Notes: generated by a model not told the origin, from the letters alone. DNA of 34,591 nt from Gammaproteobacteria bacterium (GCA_026989015.1 JALSKD010000007.1:1-34591), one strand, 5' to 3'. Numbered from the stretch's first letter, positions 1-7,850 are shown. Numbers and translations are program-made.

Positions 1-1620
1 GCCCAGGGCGGCGTCAACGCGGCGCTGGCCAATGTGATGCCGGACAACTGGCATTGGCACATGTTCGATACGGTCAAGGGCAGTGACTACCTGGGCGATC
101 AGGACGCCATCGAGTACATGTGCCGCGTGGCGCCGGAGCTGGTCTATGAGCTGGAACACTATGGCGTGCCCTTTTCCCGTCTCGACAACGGCAAGATCTA
201 TCAGCGGGCCTTTGGCGGGCAGAGCCAGAACTTTGGTGAAAAACAGGCCGCGCGCACCTGTGCGGCCGCCGACCGAACGGGCCATGCGATCCTTCATTCG
301 CTCTACCAGCAGAATATCCGTGCGCAGACCCATTTCTTCGACGAGTATTTCGCCACCGACCTGATCCGCAACGAGGAGGGGGTGGTGCAGGGTGCGCTGA
401 TCGTCAGTATCCAGACCGGAGAGACCCTGCTGGTGGAAGCGCGTACCACGCTGCTGGCCACCGGCGGAGCCGGGCAGATCTACCGCACCAATTCCAACGC
501 GCTGATCAATACCGGCGACGGCCTGGGCATGGCGCTGCGCGCAGGTGTGCCGCTGCAGGACATGGAGTTCGTGCAGTTCCATCCCACCGGGCTGGCCGGC
601 ATCGGCATGCTGATTACCGAAGGCTGCCGGGGCGAGGGCGGCTACCTGGTCAACAGCGAGGGCGAGCGCTTCATGGAGCGCTATGCGCCCAATGCGAAGG
701 ATCTGGCCAGCCGCGATGTGGTCAGCCGCTCCATATACCTGGAGGTGAAGGAAGGGCGCGGCTGCGGACCCAACAAGGATCATGTGCTGCTCAAGCTGGA
801 CCACCTGGGAGCGGATACGATCATGAAGCGGCTGCCCGGCATCCGCCAGTCCAGCATCACCTTTGTCGGCATTGACCCGATCGAGCAGCCGATACCGGTA
901 TTCCCGACCGCCCATTATTTCATGGGCGGCATTCCCACCAACCGCAAGGGCGAGGTGGTGGCGCCCTACAAGGACACGCCGGAAGAGCCGGTGCCGGGGC
1001 TCTACGCCGCCGGCGAGTGCGCCTGCGTGTCGGTGCACGGCGCCAATCGTCTGGGCGGCAATTCGTTGCTCGACATCATCGTTTTCGGCCGCGCCGCCGC
1101 CGATGAGATGATCCGCCACATCAAGGAAAACCCCTACCACGAGGCGATCGACGAACAGGCCGTGGAAAAGGCACTGGACCGGTTGCACCGCTGGGACCGC
1201 AAGGGAGAGGGCGAGACGGTGGACGGCCTTCGGGACGACCTCAAAAAGGCCATGGAAGACTACTGCGGCGTATACCGCACCCAGGAGTTGCTGGACCAGG
1301 GGGTCGAAGCCATCCGCAAGATCCGCGAACGGCTGCCGGATGTGTACATCAACGATTTCTCGCGCACCTTCAATACCGCCCGCATCGAGGCGCTGGAGCT
1401 GGAAAACCTGGTGGATGTAGCGATGGCGGTGGTCAAGTCCGCCTCGGTACGCCAGGAGAGCCGCGGCGCGCATTCGCGGGTCGATTACCCCAAGCGTGAC
1501 GACCAGCAGTGGATGAAGCACAGCCTGTATTTTCTTGCCGATGACCGCATGGACTTCAAGCCGGTGCGCACCAGGCCGCTGACGGTCGACACCTTTCCGC
1601 CGAAAGAGCGGGTGTACTGA
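1..1620 (+). CDS. sdhA: Succinate dehydrogenase flavoprotein subunit, 5' truncated by window edge
   Basis: Catalytic FAD subunit of respiratory complex II, oxidising succinate to fumarate on the cytoplasmic face of the membrane. The reading frame is open from base 1, so the true start lies upstream; 539 codons are visible, about 50 fewer than a full-length SdhA, and the missing part is the N-terminal dinucleotide-binding motif. Visible family landmarks are [12 protein letters not shown], the substrate-site block FVQFHPTG, the TEGCRGEGG stretch, the [13 protein letters not shown] segment and [18 protein letters not shown] near the C-terminal part of the FAD domain. The stop codon is followed two bases later by the sdhB start, so the two are cotranscribed. 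Fumarate reductase FrdA is the main alternative; adjacency to sdhB and sdhE favours succinate dehydrogenase. Confidence 0.95.
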   Translation, partial: AQGGVNAALANVMPDNWHWHMFDTVKGSDYLGDQDAIEYMCRVAPELVYELEHYGVPFSRLDNGKIYQRAFGGQSQNFGEKQAARTCAAADRTGHAILHSLYQQNIRAQTHFFDEYFATDLIRNEEGVVQGALIVSIQTGETLLVEARTTLLATGGAGQIYRTNSNALINTGDGLGMALRAGVPLQDMEFVQFHPTGLAGIGMLITEGCRGEGGYLVNSEGERFMERYAPNAKDLASRDVVSRSIYLEVKEGRGCGPNKDHVLLKLDHLGADTIMKRLPGIRQSSITFVGIDPIEQPIPVFPTAHYFMGGIPTNRKGEVVAPYKDTPEEPVPGLYAAGECACVSVHGANRLGGNSLLDIIVFGRAAADEMIRHIKENPYHEAIDEQAVEKALDRLHRWDRKGEGETVDGLRDDLKKAMEDYCGVYRTQELLDQGVEAIRKIRERLPDVYINDFSRTFNTARIEALELENLVDVAMAVVKSASVRQESRGAHSRVDYPKRDDQQWMKHSLYFLADDRMDFKPVRTRPLTVDTFPPKERVY

Positions 1621-1622
1621 TC

Positions 1623-2315
1623 ATGAAATTCAACATCTACCGCTACAACCCGGAAACCGACAAGAAACCCTGGATCCAGAGCTACGAGCTGGATGTGCCG
1701 AAGGAAACCATGTTGCTCGAAGCCCTGTTGCAGATCCACCGGCAGGACCCGACGCTGGGGTTCCGCAAGTCCTGTCGCGAGGGCGTCTGCGGCTCCGACG
1801 GCATGAACGTCAATGGGGTCAACCGCCTGGCCTGCGTCACCCCGCTGTCGGAGCTGAAGGAGCCGATCGAGATCCGCCCGCTGCCCGGTCTGGCGGTGAT
1901 CCGCGATCTGATCGTGGACATGGAGCAGTTCTATACCCAGTACCGCACCGTCAAGCCCTATCTGGTTGGCGCCGAGCCGGAACCCGAGGTCGAACGCCTG
2001 CAGACGCCAGAGCAGCGCGACCGCCTCGACGGCCTCTACGAATGCATTCTCTGTGGTTGCTGCTCCACCGCCTGTCCGTCCTTCTGGTGGAACCCGGACA
2101 AGTTCCTCGGCCCCGCCGCGTTGCTGCAGGCCGCCCGCTTCATCGAGGACAGCCGTGACGAGGCGACGGTGGAACGGCTGGAACAGCTGGATGACGCCTA
2201 CAAGCTCTACCGCTGCCACAGCATCATGAACTGCGTGCAGGTCTGTCCCAAGGACCTCAACCCCACCCGCGCCATCGGCAAGATCAAGGAACGCATGGTG
2301 CAGAAGAAGCTGTGA
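1623..2315 (+). CDS. sdhB: Succinate dehydrogenase iron-sulfur subunit
   Basis: Electron-transfer subunit of complex II carrying three Fe-S clusters from SdhA-FAD to quinone. The 230-residue length is normal. The N-terminal ferredoxin-like domain has the [2Fe-2S] ligands in CREGVCGSDGMNVNGVNRLAC-type order (only the pattern is cited). The C-terminal domain has CILCGCCSTACP for the [4Fe-4S] cluster and CHSIMNCVQVCPKDLNP for [3Fe-4S]/[4Fe-4S] ligands. The ATG follows the sdhA stop by two bases, and the end overlaps sdhE by four bases (GTGA), which implies translational coupling. The membrane anchors SdhC and SdhD are not in view and presumably lie upstream of sdhA. Confidence 0.97.
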   Translation: MKFNIYRYNPETDKKPWIQSYELDVPKETMLLEALLQIHRQDPTLGFRKSCREGVCGSDGMNVNGVNRLACVTPLSELKEPIEIRPLPGLAVIRDLIVDMEQFYTQYRTVKPYLVGAEPEPEVERLQTPEQRDRLDGLYECILCGCCSTACPSFWWNPDKFLGPAALLQAARFIEDSRDEATVERLEQLDDAYKLYRCHSIMNCVQVCPKDLNPTRAIGKIKERMVQKKL

Positions 2316-2584
2316 GCGCAGAAGGGGACAGCGAAGTCACGCTGGCGGAGCTGCAATGGCGCTGCCGGCGCGGCATGCTGGAACTGGACGTGTTTCTGCA
2401 GCGCTTTTTGCAGCAGGGGTATGGCCAACTCGATGCCGCCCAGCGGGCCAGTTTTTTCGAGCTCCTCGACTACCCGGACCAGGAACTGCTTGAACTGCTG
2501 CTCGGGCAGATCCACGCCCTCGATCCGGCCCACAACGCACTGGCCGAACGCATCCGCGCCAGCGCGCGCGACGCCGCCGGATAA
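2312..2584 (+). CDS. sdhE: SdhE, FAD assembly factor for succinate dehydrogenase
   Basis: Small (90 residue) soluble protein of the SdhE/YgfY/Sdh5 family, which promotes covalent flavinylation of SdhA. The hallmark RGxxE motif is present as RRGMLE, about residues 20-25, followed by the helical core with FFELLDYPDQELL typical of the family. It begins with a GTG that overlaps the sdhB stop in a GTGA junction, so it is translationally coupled to the enzyme it matures. In E. coli sdhE sits with ygfX away from sdh; here it is directly attached to sdhAB, which fits its role. In E. coli the same family was also named CptB as partner of the CptA/YgfX protein; a CptA-like gene lies two genes downstream. 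Confidence 0.93.
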   Translation: MSAEGDSEVTLAELQWRCRRGMLELDVFLQRFLQQGYGQLDAAQRASFFELLDYPDQELLELLLGQIHALDPAHNALAERIRASARDAAG

Positions 2585-2602
2585 ACCCCGCACAGCCTGC
2601 GG

Positions 2603-2638
2603 CTGAGTCGCCGGCCGCATGCTGCTACAATCGGCCCA
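2603..2638 (+). promoter_or_regulatory. Candidate promoter placing transcription start at the ATG of the radical SAM gene
   Basis: A TACAAT hexamer at 2626-2631 is preceded, 17 bases upstream, by CTGAGT at 2603-2608 (3 of 6 matches to the sigma70 -35). Only six bases separate the -10 from the ATG at 2638, so a normally spaced start site (+7) would fall on the A of the start codon, giving a leaderless mRNA. No purine-rich ribosome-binding sequence lies just upstream of the ATG, consistent with that. This is inference from sequence only; read-through from sdhE is also possible. Confidence 0.5.
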
Positions 2639-4353
2639 TGAACGCCCGCGCCGATACCGTTTCCGACGAGCTTGAGCAGCAGCGTCTGAGGCCGCTGTAC
2701 CTGGCGGCGATGCGCCAGCGCTTCAAGAATCTGATCAACCGCCTGACTTCCGGTGGCGATATGCACCGCCAACTGGGCGATCACCCCGAGGCGGTGGACC
2801 TGGCCTTTCTGATGAGCTATGTCCAGGCCTGGCACTGGCTGCGCCTGCAGCTCAATGACGACTGGCGCGGGCCGATGCTCGACGCCTTCAAGGGCTCCGC
2901 GCGCGCCTTCCTGATGGAACTGCTGGAACACAGCGACAGCCCCGAAGCCTTCATCCGGGGCTATATCGACTTCTGGCGCGCCAGCCCGCCACCGGGACCG
3001 GTACAGCGCCAGCAACTGATGCGCCTGCTGGATGCACGCGGCGGCGATGCCGAACGGCTGGTGGAAGACATCATGGCAGTGTGGCGCGGCATGAATGTCT
3101 ACCCCGCGCCCGACAAGCAACTCTATGTGGAAATTGCCCGCGACGAGCGCAATCGCTACGACGCCATGCTCGGTCCCGAGGACCGCGAACGGCTGGCGCT
3201 GGTAGATGCCTTGCCCGATACCGATGACCGTCCACCGCGCTTCGCCAAACTGGGAATGATTCCGCACATGGGCTGTCCGCAGACCTGCCGCCACTGCATG
3301 TTCATCTTCCGTCCCTTCGTAAAGGGCAAGGAACGGGCCGGTGAAATCTACGAGCTGGCGGACGGGCTGACGGACAGCCTGCTGTTCACCGGCGGCGATC
3401 TGACCCGTCACATGGAACATTTCTACCGCGCCATCCGCGAGATGAAGCACATCCGCAACTTCGCCATTCTGCTCAATGGCGATTTTGCCGACAGCCCCAA
3501 GGCCGTGCGTGAACTGCTCGGCGAAATGGAACGCGCCCTGGGCGCACGCCCGGCCGGCTGGCCGCAGGCGGGCGTGTTGCTGCAGATCAGCTTCGACGAG
3601 TTCCATCAGGAAGTGATGCTCGACAAGCACGGCCGCCTCAAGGAACGGATTCCGGTAGAAAAAATCGCCAACATCGTCGAACAGGCGCCCAAATTCCCCA
3701 AAATACAGCTGGCGCTGCTGCACAAGCAGAACGCCCTCAATTTCTCCATGGACCTGTTCCAGAAGGGCGTGTTTGGCCGCCTGGCGGCCGAACTGGGTGC
3801 GCGAGGGCATCAGGTCCGCGTGTTGTCCTCGGCGCCCGCCGAGCGGCAGAAGGCACACCCGCTGACCGGCGAGCACGGTCAGGTAGTCAAGGACGCCACC
3901 TTTGTGCTGGCCAAATACCCGGATTCCCCGATTCTGCTGACCAGCTCCACCATCGATAGCTACGGCCGCGCCGAACTGCTGGAGCCCGGCGAAGCGGTTC
4001 AGGAACGGGACTACCTGATGCAGGTGCTGGAGCGCGGCCGCTCACCTGGCGAAGGCTTCGATACCGACCTGATGTTCTGGTTCAACGGCTGGGCGACCCT
4101 GTTCTCGGCGGTGCATGTCTGCCTGGGCAATGTCTATGACGAGGGCGCGGATACCGTGCTGGCTCGGCAGCGCAAGGACCCATTGAGCCGGGCGCTGGCC
4201 GATTTCGATACCCGGCTGCTCGAATTCTATGCGGAACGCCGGGACGATCTGCCTCGGCGCATCGAACGGGCTTCCAGTCCGCACCAGCTGTTCCACGCCA
4301 TCACCGAAGACGCTGCGATGCGCCTGCACATGACGCAGCGCCTGCTCGATTGA
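2638..4353 (+). CDS. Radical SAM protein of unknown function
   Basis: A 571-residue protein with the radical SAM [4Fe-4S] cysteine motif CxxxCxxC at C213, C217 and C220 (CPQTCRHC), followed by FTGGDL, a plausible variant of the SAM-binding GGE motif. About 200 residues precede the motif and look all-helical, without a recognised domain. The C-terminal part has FNGWATLFSAVHVC and GNVYDEGADTVLARQR; the latter resembles the end of SPASM-type domains, but only one cysteine is there, so an auxiliary cluster is unlikely. The substrate cannot be named. The gene sits between sdhE and a cptA-like gene with its own apparent promoter, and the isc operon follows a little downstream. It should need Fe-S assembly and reducing equivalents. 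Family membership is firm; function is open. Confidence 0.85.
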   Translation: MNARADTVSDELEQQRLRPLYLAAMRQRFKNLINRLTSGGDMHRQLGDHPEAVDLAFLMSYVQAWHWLRLQLNDDWRGPMLDAFKGSARAFLMELLEHSDSPEAFIRGYIDFWRASPPPGPVQRQQLMRLLDARGGDAERLVEDIMAVWRGMNVYPAPDKQLYVEIARDERNRYDAMLGPEDRERLALVDALPDTDDRPPRFAKLGMIPHMGCPQTCRHCMFIFRPFVKGKERAGEIYELADGLTDSLLFTGGDLTRHMEHFYRAIREMKHIRNFAILLNGDFADSPKAVRELLGEMERALGARPAGWPQAGVLLQISFDEFHQEVMLDKHGRLKERIPVEKIANIVEQAPKFPKIQLALLHKQNALNFSMDLFQKGVFGRLAAELGARGHQVRVLSSAPAERQKAHPLTGEHGQVVKDATFVLAKYPDSPILLTSSTIDSYGRAELLEPGEAVQERDYLMQVLERGRSPGEGFDTDLMFWFNGWATLFSAVHVCLGNVYDEGADTVLARQRKDPLSRALADFDTRLLEFYAERRDDLPRRIERASSPHQLFHAITEDAAMRLHMTQRLLD

Positions 4354-4360
4354 ACCGGCC

Positions 4361-4804
4361 TTGGGCGACTGCCGCGACGATCGTCCATTCCGTCTGCGCC
4401 CCTCGGCCAGCCTCACCCGCATCGAATACGCCGCCCTGGGGCTGATGGCGACCGTGCCGGCCCTGGCCTGGCCGTCGGGTTTCGGACCGGCGATGGCGTT
4501 GCTCATCCTGCTGCTGGCCTTGCGCTGGCGGCTGCAGGGCCAATTGCTGCTGCCGCACCGCTTCAGGGGACAGCTGAAACTGGCGGACCAGCCACCGCGC
4601 CTGATCTGCTATGCTTGTCTGTTCGGGGACGGGGAGGGCGCATGGCCGCTGGCGTCGTGCCGGATGTACCGCTCCCGCTATTTTCTGCTGATCCGCCGCC
4701 GCCATGAGGCGCTGCTGCTGGTGGCCGACCGTTTCGACTCGGCGGCCGAACACGCCCGTTTCCGCCGACGGCTGTTTGAACTGATGGAGAACCATGCTCG
4801 CTGA
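4361..4804 (+). CDS. YgfX/CptA-like inner-membrane protein
   Basis: A 147-residue protein with a short basic N-terminus, two closely spaced hydrophobic segments (about residues 22-37 and 40-52) and a soluble C-terminal domain ending in a LLVADRFDSAAEHARFRRRL-like pattern. This architecture and the ending match the YgfX/CptA family, whose E. coli member is encoded next to sdhE (ygfY/cptB) and has been described both as a toxin-like inhibitor of cytoskeletal proteins and as an SdhE-interacting membrane protein. The start used is TTG, 7 bases after the previous stop; an in-frame ATG at 4445 would cut into the first membrane segment and is less likely. It overlaps the next gene by 11 bases. Assignment rests on architecture and context, not on an alignment. 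Confidence 0.7.
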   Translation: MGDCRDDRPFRLRPSASLTRIEYAALGLMATVPALAWPSGFGPAMALLILLLALRWRLQGQLLLPHRFRGQLKLADQPPRLICYACLFGDGEGAWPLASCRMYRSRYFLLIRRRHEALLLVADRFDSAAEHARFRRRLFELMENHAR

Positions 4805-5261
4805 TACCGAATCCGTCCGCTGTGGCCAGATCGTCACCCCGCGCAGCTTTGCCGGGCTGATGGAGCTGTACGAGCAGAACTACCTGCGCCTGCGGCGCAT
4901 CGCCCCGGATCTGGACTTTGCCGACGAGATGATCTCCATCGCCCCCGGCCATCTGGATCTCTACCTGTCGGTCGTGGAACGCTGCAAATACACCACCTTT
5001 CTGCGCATGACCTACCGGTTCCGTCATCAGGACCGGCTCATCTGCGAACCCGATCTGCACCTGCGCATCTACCACGATGCCCGCACCGCCGAGGCTCAGG
5101 ACCGTCTCGACCGCCAGCATCACCGCATCCGCAACGGAGAGACACTCGAAGAGAAGTGGCGTCTCAACCGCTTTCTGTACAAGTGGCTGGGCTTCTCGTT
5201 GCACCAGGGCCACCGATTCGAACCCATCGCCGGGCTGAAAAAAACCGTGAATCAGGATTAA
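4794..5261 (+). CDS. DUF1249 family protein (YqiB-like)
   Basis: A 155-residue soluble protein matching the DUF1249/YqiB family as I recall it: an N-terminal FAGLMELYEQNYLRLRR block, a central VVERCKYTTFLRMTY strand region, LRIYHDARTAEA, and a C-terminal EEKWRLNRFLYKWLGF helix. Function is unknown. In enterobacteria yqiB is linked to nudF and cpdA; here it overlaps the end of the cptA-like gene by 11 bases and is the last gene before the isc regulatory region. No signal peptide or membrane segment is seen. Confidence 0.8.
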   Translation: MLADTESVRCGQIVTPRSFAGLMELYEQNYLRLRRIAPDLDFADEMISIAPGHLDLYLSVVERCKYTTFLRMTYRFRHQDRLICEPDLHLRIYHDARTAEAQDRLDRQHHRIRNGETLEEKWRLNRFLYKWLGFSLHQGHRFEPIAGLKKTVNQD

Positions 5262-5300
5262 TAATCGTACATAAGTTACTGAAATAAAATCAGTTGGTTA

Positions 5301-5325
5301 AATACTTAGTAAATCAGTCAGGAAT
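5301..5325 (+). promoter_or_regulatory. Candidate IscR type 1 operator (distal site)
   Basis: A 25-base element upstream of the iscR -35, with right half AGTCAGGAAT identical to the right half of the proximal site and a less well-conserved left half (about 6 of 10 positions match the ideal inverted half). It follows the known type 1 layout, an inverted repeat around an AT-rich centre, bound by [2Fe-2S]-IscR for autorepression. Confidence 0.65.
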
Positions 5326-5330
5326 AGATC

Positions 5331-5359
5331 TTGACCTTGGCGGCGGCTTGCGATAGATT
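5331..5359 (+). promoter_or_regulatory. iscR sigma70 promoter
   Basis: TTGACC at 5331-5336 and TAGATT at 5354-5359 are separated by exactly 17 bases. The expected start site is near 5366, giving a leader of about 30 bases with GGAAGG ahead of the iscR ATG. The proximal IscR-type operator overlaps the -10 and the start site, as expected for repression. Confidence 0.8.
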
Positions 5360-5381
5360 CCTGAGCATAATAGTCAGGAAT
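5357..5381 (+). promoter_or_regulatory. IscR type 1 operator overlapping the -10 and start site
   Basis: ATTCCTGA (5357-5364) and TCAGGAAT (5374-5381) form a perfect 8-base inverted repeat around an AT-rich 9-base centre. This has the length and shape of the IscR type 1 site. Its position over the -10/+1 region predicts autorepression when cluster-loaded IscR is abundant. Confidence 0.8.
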
Positions 5382-5395
5382 TAACGGAAGGCACC

Positions 5396-5866
5396 ATGAA
5401 ACTGTCAACCAAGGGCCGCTACGCGGTCACCGCGATGATGGATATCGCTTTGCACGAGAAGGTCGGTCCGGTCACCCTGGCCGATATCTCCCAGTGTCAG
5501 GGCATTTCGCTGTCCTACCTTGAACAGCTGTTCTCCAAGTTGCGGCGCAATGGCCTGGTGCAGGGCGTGCGCGGCCCGGGCGGTGGCTACCGGCTGGCCA
5601 AGCCCGCCAGCGAGATCTCCGTCGCCGACATCATCGATGCGGTGGACGAGAAGATGGATCTGACCAAGTGCGGCGGCAAGGGCAACTGTGACGGTGGCTC
5701 GAAATGCCTGACCCACAAACTCTGGTACGATCTGACCTGCGATCTGCACCGCTTCCTGAGCGGGATTACGCTTGATCAGTACCTGAACCGACCCCATATC
5801 AACGAACTGGTAAAAAAACAGGACGAGCAGTATGGGCGATTCATCAATCGCCGTACCGCTGCCTGA
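5396..5866 (+). CDS. iscR: IscR, Fe-S-sensing Rrf2-family transcription regulator
   Basis: A 156-residue Rrf2-family repressor that senses Fe-S status and controls the isc operon. The N-terminal winged helix begins [11 protein letters not shown] and includes the [14 protein letters not shown] wing. The [2Fe-2S] ligands C92, C98, C104 and H107 fall at the same residue numbers as in E. coli IscR. A strong ribosome-binding sequence (GGAAGG) precedes the ATG. Two type 1-like operators and a sigma70 promoter lie directly upstream, supporting autoregulation. The iscS start lies 16 bases after the iscR stop. Confidence 0.97.
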   Translation: MKLSTKGRYAVTAMMDIALHEKVGPVTLADISQCQGISLSYLEQLFSKLRRNGLVQGVRGPGGGYRLAKPASEISVADIIDAVDEKMDLTKCGGKGNCDGGSKCLTHKLWYDLTCDLHRFLSGITLDQYLNRPHINELVKKQDEQYGRFINRRTAA

Positions 5867-5882
5867 CGGAGACATAAAACCC

Positions 5883-7106
5883 ATGAGCGACATGAGACTG
5901 CCCATTTATCTGGACTACAGTGCCACCACCCCGGTGGACGAGCGTGTTGCCGAAAAGATGGCCGGCTACCTGACCATCGACGGCAAGTTCGGTAACCCTG
6001 CCTCACGCAGCCACAAGTACGGCTGGGAAGCGGAAGAGGCGGTCGAGAATGCCCGCCAGCAGGTTGCCGACCTGATCAACGCCGACCCGCGCGAAATCGT
6101 CTGGACCAGCGGAGCGACCGAATCCGACAACCTGGCGATCAAGGGTGCCGCCCACTTCTATCACAAGAAGGGCAAGCACATCGTGACCGTCAAGACCGAG
6201 CACAAGGCGGTGCTGGACACCTGCCGCCAGCTCGAGCGCGAAGGTTTCGAAGTGACCTACCTCGATCCCATGGAAAACGGCCTGCTGGATCTGGATGCCT
6301 TGCGCGACGCCTTGCGCGACGACACCATTCTGGTCTCGGTGATGCATGTCAACAACGAGATCGGCGTGATTCAGGACATTGCACAGATCGGCGAGATTTG
6401 CCGTGAACGCAAGATCCTGTTCCATGTGGATGCGGCCCAGTCCGCCGGCAAGGTCGAGATCGACCTGCAGCAGCTCAAGGTGGACCTGATGTCCTTCTCC
6501 GGCCACAAAATCTACGGACCCAAGGGGATCGGCGCACTGTATGTACGCCGCAAGCCGCGGGTGCGCCTGGAAGCCCAGATGCACGGAGGCGGTCACGAGC
6601 GCGGCATGCGCTCCGGCACTCTGGCCACCCACCAGATCGTCGGCATGGGCGAGGCCTTCCGCATCGCTCGCGAGGAAATGGCCACCGAGAACGAGCGTAT
6701 CCGCATGCTGCGCGACCGGCTCTATGAAGGCCTCAAGGACATCGAGGAAGTCTATGTCAACGGCGACATGGAACACCGCATCGCCGGCAACCTGAACATC
6801 AGCTTCAACTATGTGGAAGGCGAATCGCTGATCATGGCGCTGCGCGATCTTGCGGTCTCCTCCGGTTCTGCCTGCACCTCGGCCAGCCTCGAGCCCTCCT
6901 ATGTGCTGCGTGCGCTGGGCCGCAACGACGAATTGGCGCACAGCTCGATCCGCTTTACGCTGGGCCGCTACACCACCATCGAGGAAGTGGACTACACCGT
7001 CGACCTGGTGAAGAAGGCAGTCGCCAAGCTGCGCGAACTCTCCCCGCTGTGGGACATGTACAAGGCCGGAATCGATCTGAATTCCGTCGAATGGGTCGCT
7101 CACTGA
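5883..7106 (+). CDS. iscS: IscS, cysteine desulfurase
   Basis: PLP-dependent desulfurase supplying sulfur for Fe-S clusters and other thiolation pathways. With the start at 5883 the protein has 407 residues; the PLP lysine is K209 in [10 protein letters not shown] and the catalytic cysteine is C331 in [20 protein letters not shown] at 5868-5873 is well placed for the 5883 ATG. The next ATG at 5892 starts [10 protein letters not shown] and would give K206 and C328, the E. coli numbering, but has poorer spacing, so the choice between the two is uncertain by three residues. A longer frame opening at 5832 inside iscR has no support. IscS lies between iscR and iscU in the usual order. Confidence 0.96.
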   Translation: MSDMRLPIYLDYSATTPVDERVAEKMAGYLTIDGKFGNPASRSHKYGWEAEEAVENARQQVADLINADPREIVWTSGATESDNLAIKGAAHFYHKKGKHIVTVKTEHKAVLDTCRQLEREGFEVTYLDPMENGLLDLDALRDALRDDTILVSVMHVNNEIGVIQDIAQIGEICRERKILFHVDAAQSAGKVEIDLQQLKVDLMSFSGHKIYGPKGIGALYVRRKPRVRLEAQMHGGGHERGMRSGTLATHQIVGMGEAFRIAREEMATENERIRMLRDRLYEGLKDIEEVYVNGDMEHRIAGNLNISFNYVEGESLIMALRDLAVSSGSACTSASLEPSYVLRALGRNDELAHSSIRFTLGRYTTIEEVDYTVDLVKKAVAKLRELSPLWDMYKAGIDLNSVEWVAH

Positions 7107-7140
7107 GCGCCCCGCAACCAGACAACAGAGGTAATACACC

Positions 7141-7542
7141 ATGGCTTACAGTGAAAAAGTACTCGACCATTACGAAAACCCGCGCAATGTCGGCACCATC
7201 GAGGAAGACGAGAATGTCGGCACCGGCATGGTCGGCGCACCGGCCTGCGGCGATGTCATGAAGCTGCAGATCAAGGTGGGTGACAACGGCGTCATCGAAG
7301 ACGCCAAGTTCAAGACCTACGGCTGTGGCAGCGCCATCGCCTCCAGCTCGCTGGTGACCGAATGGGTCAAGGGCAAGACCCTCGACGAAGCGGCGCAGAT
7401 CAAGAACACCCAGATCGCCGAGGAACTGGCCCTGCCGCCGGTCAAGATCCACTGCTCGGTATTGGCCGAAGACGCCATTGCCGCCGCGATCGAAGACTAC
7501 AAGAAAAAACAGGAACAGGGTCAGCAGAAGAAGGCCTCCTGA
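7141..7542 (+). CDS. iscU: IscU, Fe-S cluster scaffold
   Basis: Scaffold on which IscS-derived sulfur and iron are assembled before transfer. The 133-residue protein has the three cluster cysteines in PACGD, YGCGSA and KIHCSV, with the conserved Asp after the first. The LPPVK peptide recognised by the HscA chaperone is intact just before the third cysteine. The C-terminus has a lysine/glutamine-rich tail (KKKQEQGQQKK). A strong intrinsic terminator begins about 27 bases after the stop, so the transcript ends here; iscA, hscB, hscA, fdx and iscX do not follow. Confidence 0.97.
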   Translation: MAYSEKVLDHYENPRNVGTIEEDENVGTGMVGAPACGDVMKLQIKVGDNGVIEDAKFKTYGCGSAIASSSLVTEWVKGKTLDEAAQIKNTQIAEELALPPVKIHCSVLAEDAIAAAIEDYKKKQEQGQQKKAS

Positions 7543-7568
7543 CGCCGCCTGCATCGCCCGTCAAAACC

Positions 7569-7595
7569 AGCCCGCCTTCCGGCGGGCTTTTTGTT
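7569..7595 (+). terminator. Rho-independent terminator of the iscRSU operon
   Basis: AGCCCGCC (7569-7576), loop TTCC, then GGCGGGCT, a perfect 8-base stem ending in a run of T (TTTTTGTTG). A textbook intrinsic terminator on the plus strand. Confidence 0.93.
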
Positions 7596-7597
7596 GA

Positions 7598-7804
7598 ATG
7601 AACGAAACACGCGACGACAACGCACTGCCACCCTGGGCGCGCTGGCTGGCGATGGATGCCGACGGACAGTGGTGGTGCTACGAAGCCGAGCCGCACCGCC
7701 ACGAGCGCGGGTGGTACGAGAACGAGGTGGGGCGCTGCCGGCGCATCGATCGCTGTGAGGCGGTTGCCGACTGGACGAAGAGCCTCAGTCCGGCCCCACG
7801 GTAA
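7598..7804 (+). CDS. Conserved small protein, 68 residues, unknown function
   Basis: An acidic-to-neutral small protein rich in tryptophan (seven Trp), with a compact core ARWLAMDADGQWWCYEAE followed by RGWYENEVGR. I have an impression of similar small proteins in other gammaproteobacteria but no name for them. The ATG at 7598 directly abuts the T-run of the iscU terminator, leaving no ribosome-binding site; an internal ATG at 7652 starts the core at MDADGQWW and may be the real start. It ends at a hairpin shared with the convergent cytochrome gene. No signal peptide or membrane segment. Confidence 0.6.
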   Translation: MNETRDDNALPPWARWLAMDADGQWWCYEAEPHRHERGWYENEVGRCRRIDRCEAVADWTKSLSPAPR

Positions 7805-7814
7805 GGGGGTAACG

Positions 7815-7843
7815 ACGGGACGGGCAGGGCGTGCCCGACCCGT
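7815..7843. terminator. Hairpin between convergent genes, likely bidirectional terminator
   Basis: ACGGGACGGGCA (7815-7826) and TGCCCGACCCGT (7832-7843) pair over 12 positions with one A-A mismatch around a 5-base loop. It lies between the stops of the 68-residue gene and the minus-strand cytochrome gene. There is no T-run on either side, so termination may depend on other factors. Confidence 0.5.
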
Positions 7844-7850
7844 TCTGCGG

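Noticed and set aside
1485-2219. Long minus-strand ORF opposite sdhA/sdhB
   Set aside because: Mirrors the coding strand of strong known genes; the protein is low-complexity Gln/Leu/Arg/Asp-rich, typical of antisense frames in GC-rich DNA.
2470-3876. 468-residue minus-strand ORF opposite the radical SAM gene
   Set aside because: No domain recognised, composition typical of antisense frames, and the plus strand has a clear radical SAM motif.
6003-7142. 379-residue minus-strand ORF opposite iscS
   Set aside because: Antisense shadow of iscS, whose motifs are unambiguous.
7598-7804. Reading the 68-residue ORF as IscX
   Set aside because: Its sequence does not follow the IscX pattern (no acidic, DFDDDP-type region) and a terminator separates it from iscU.
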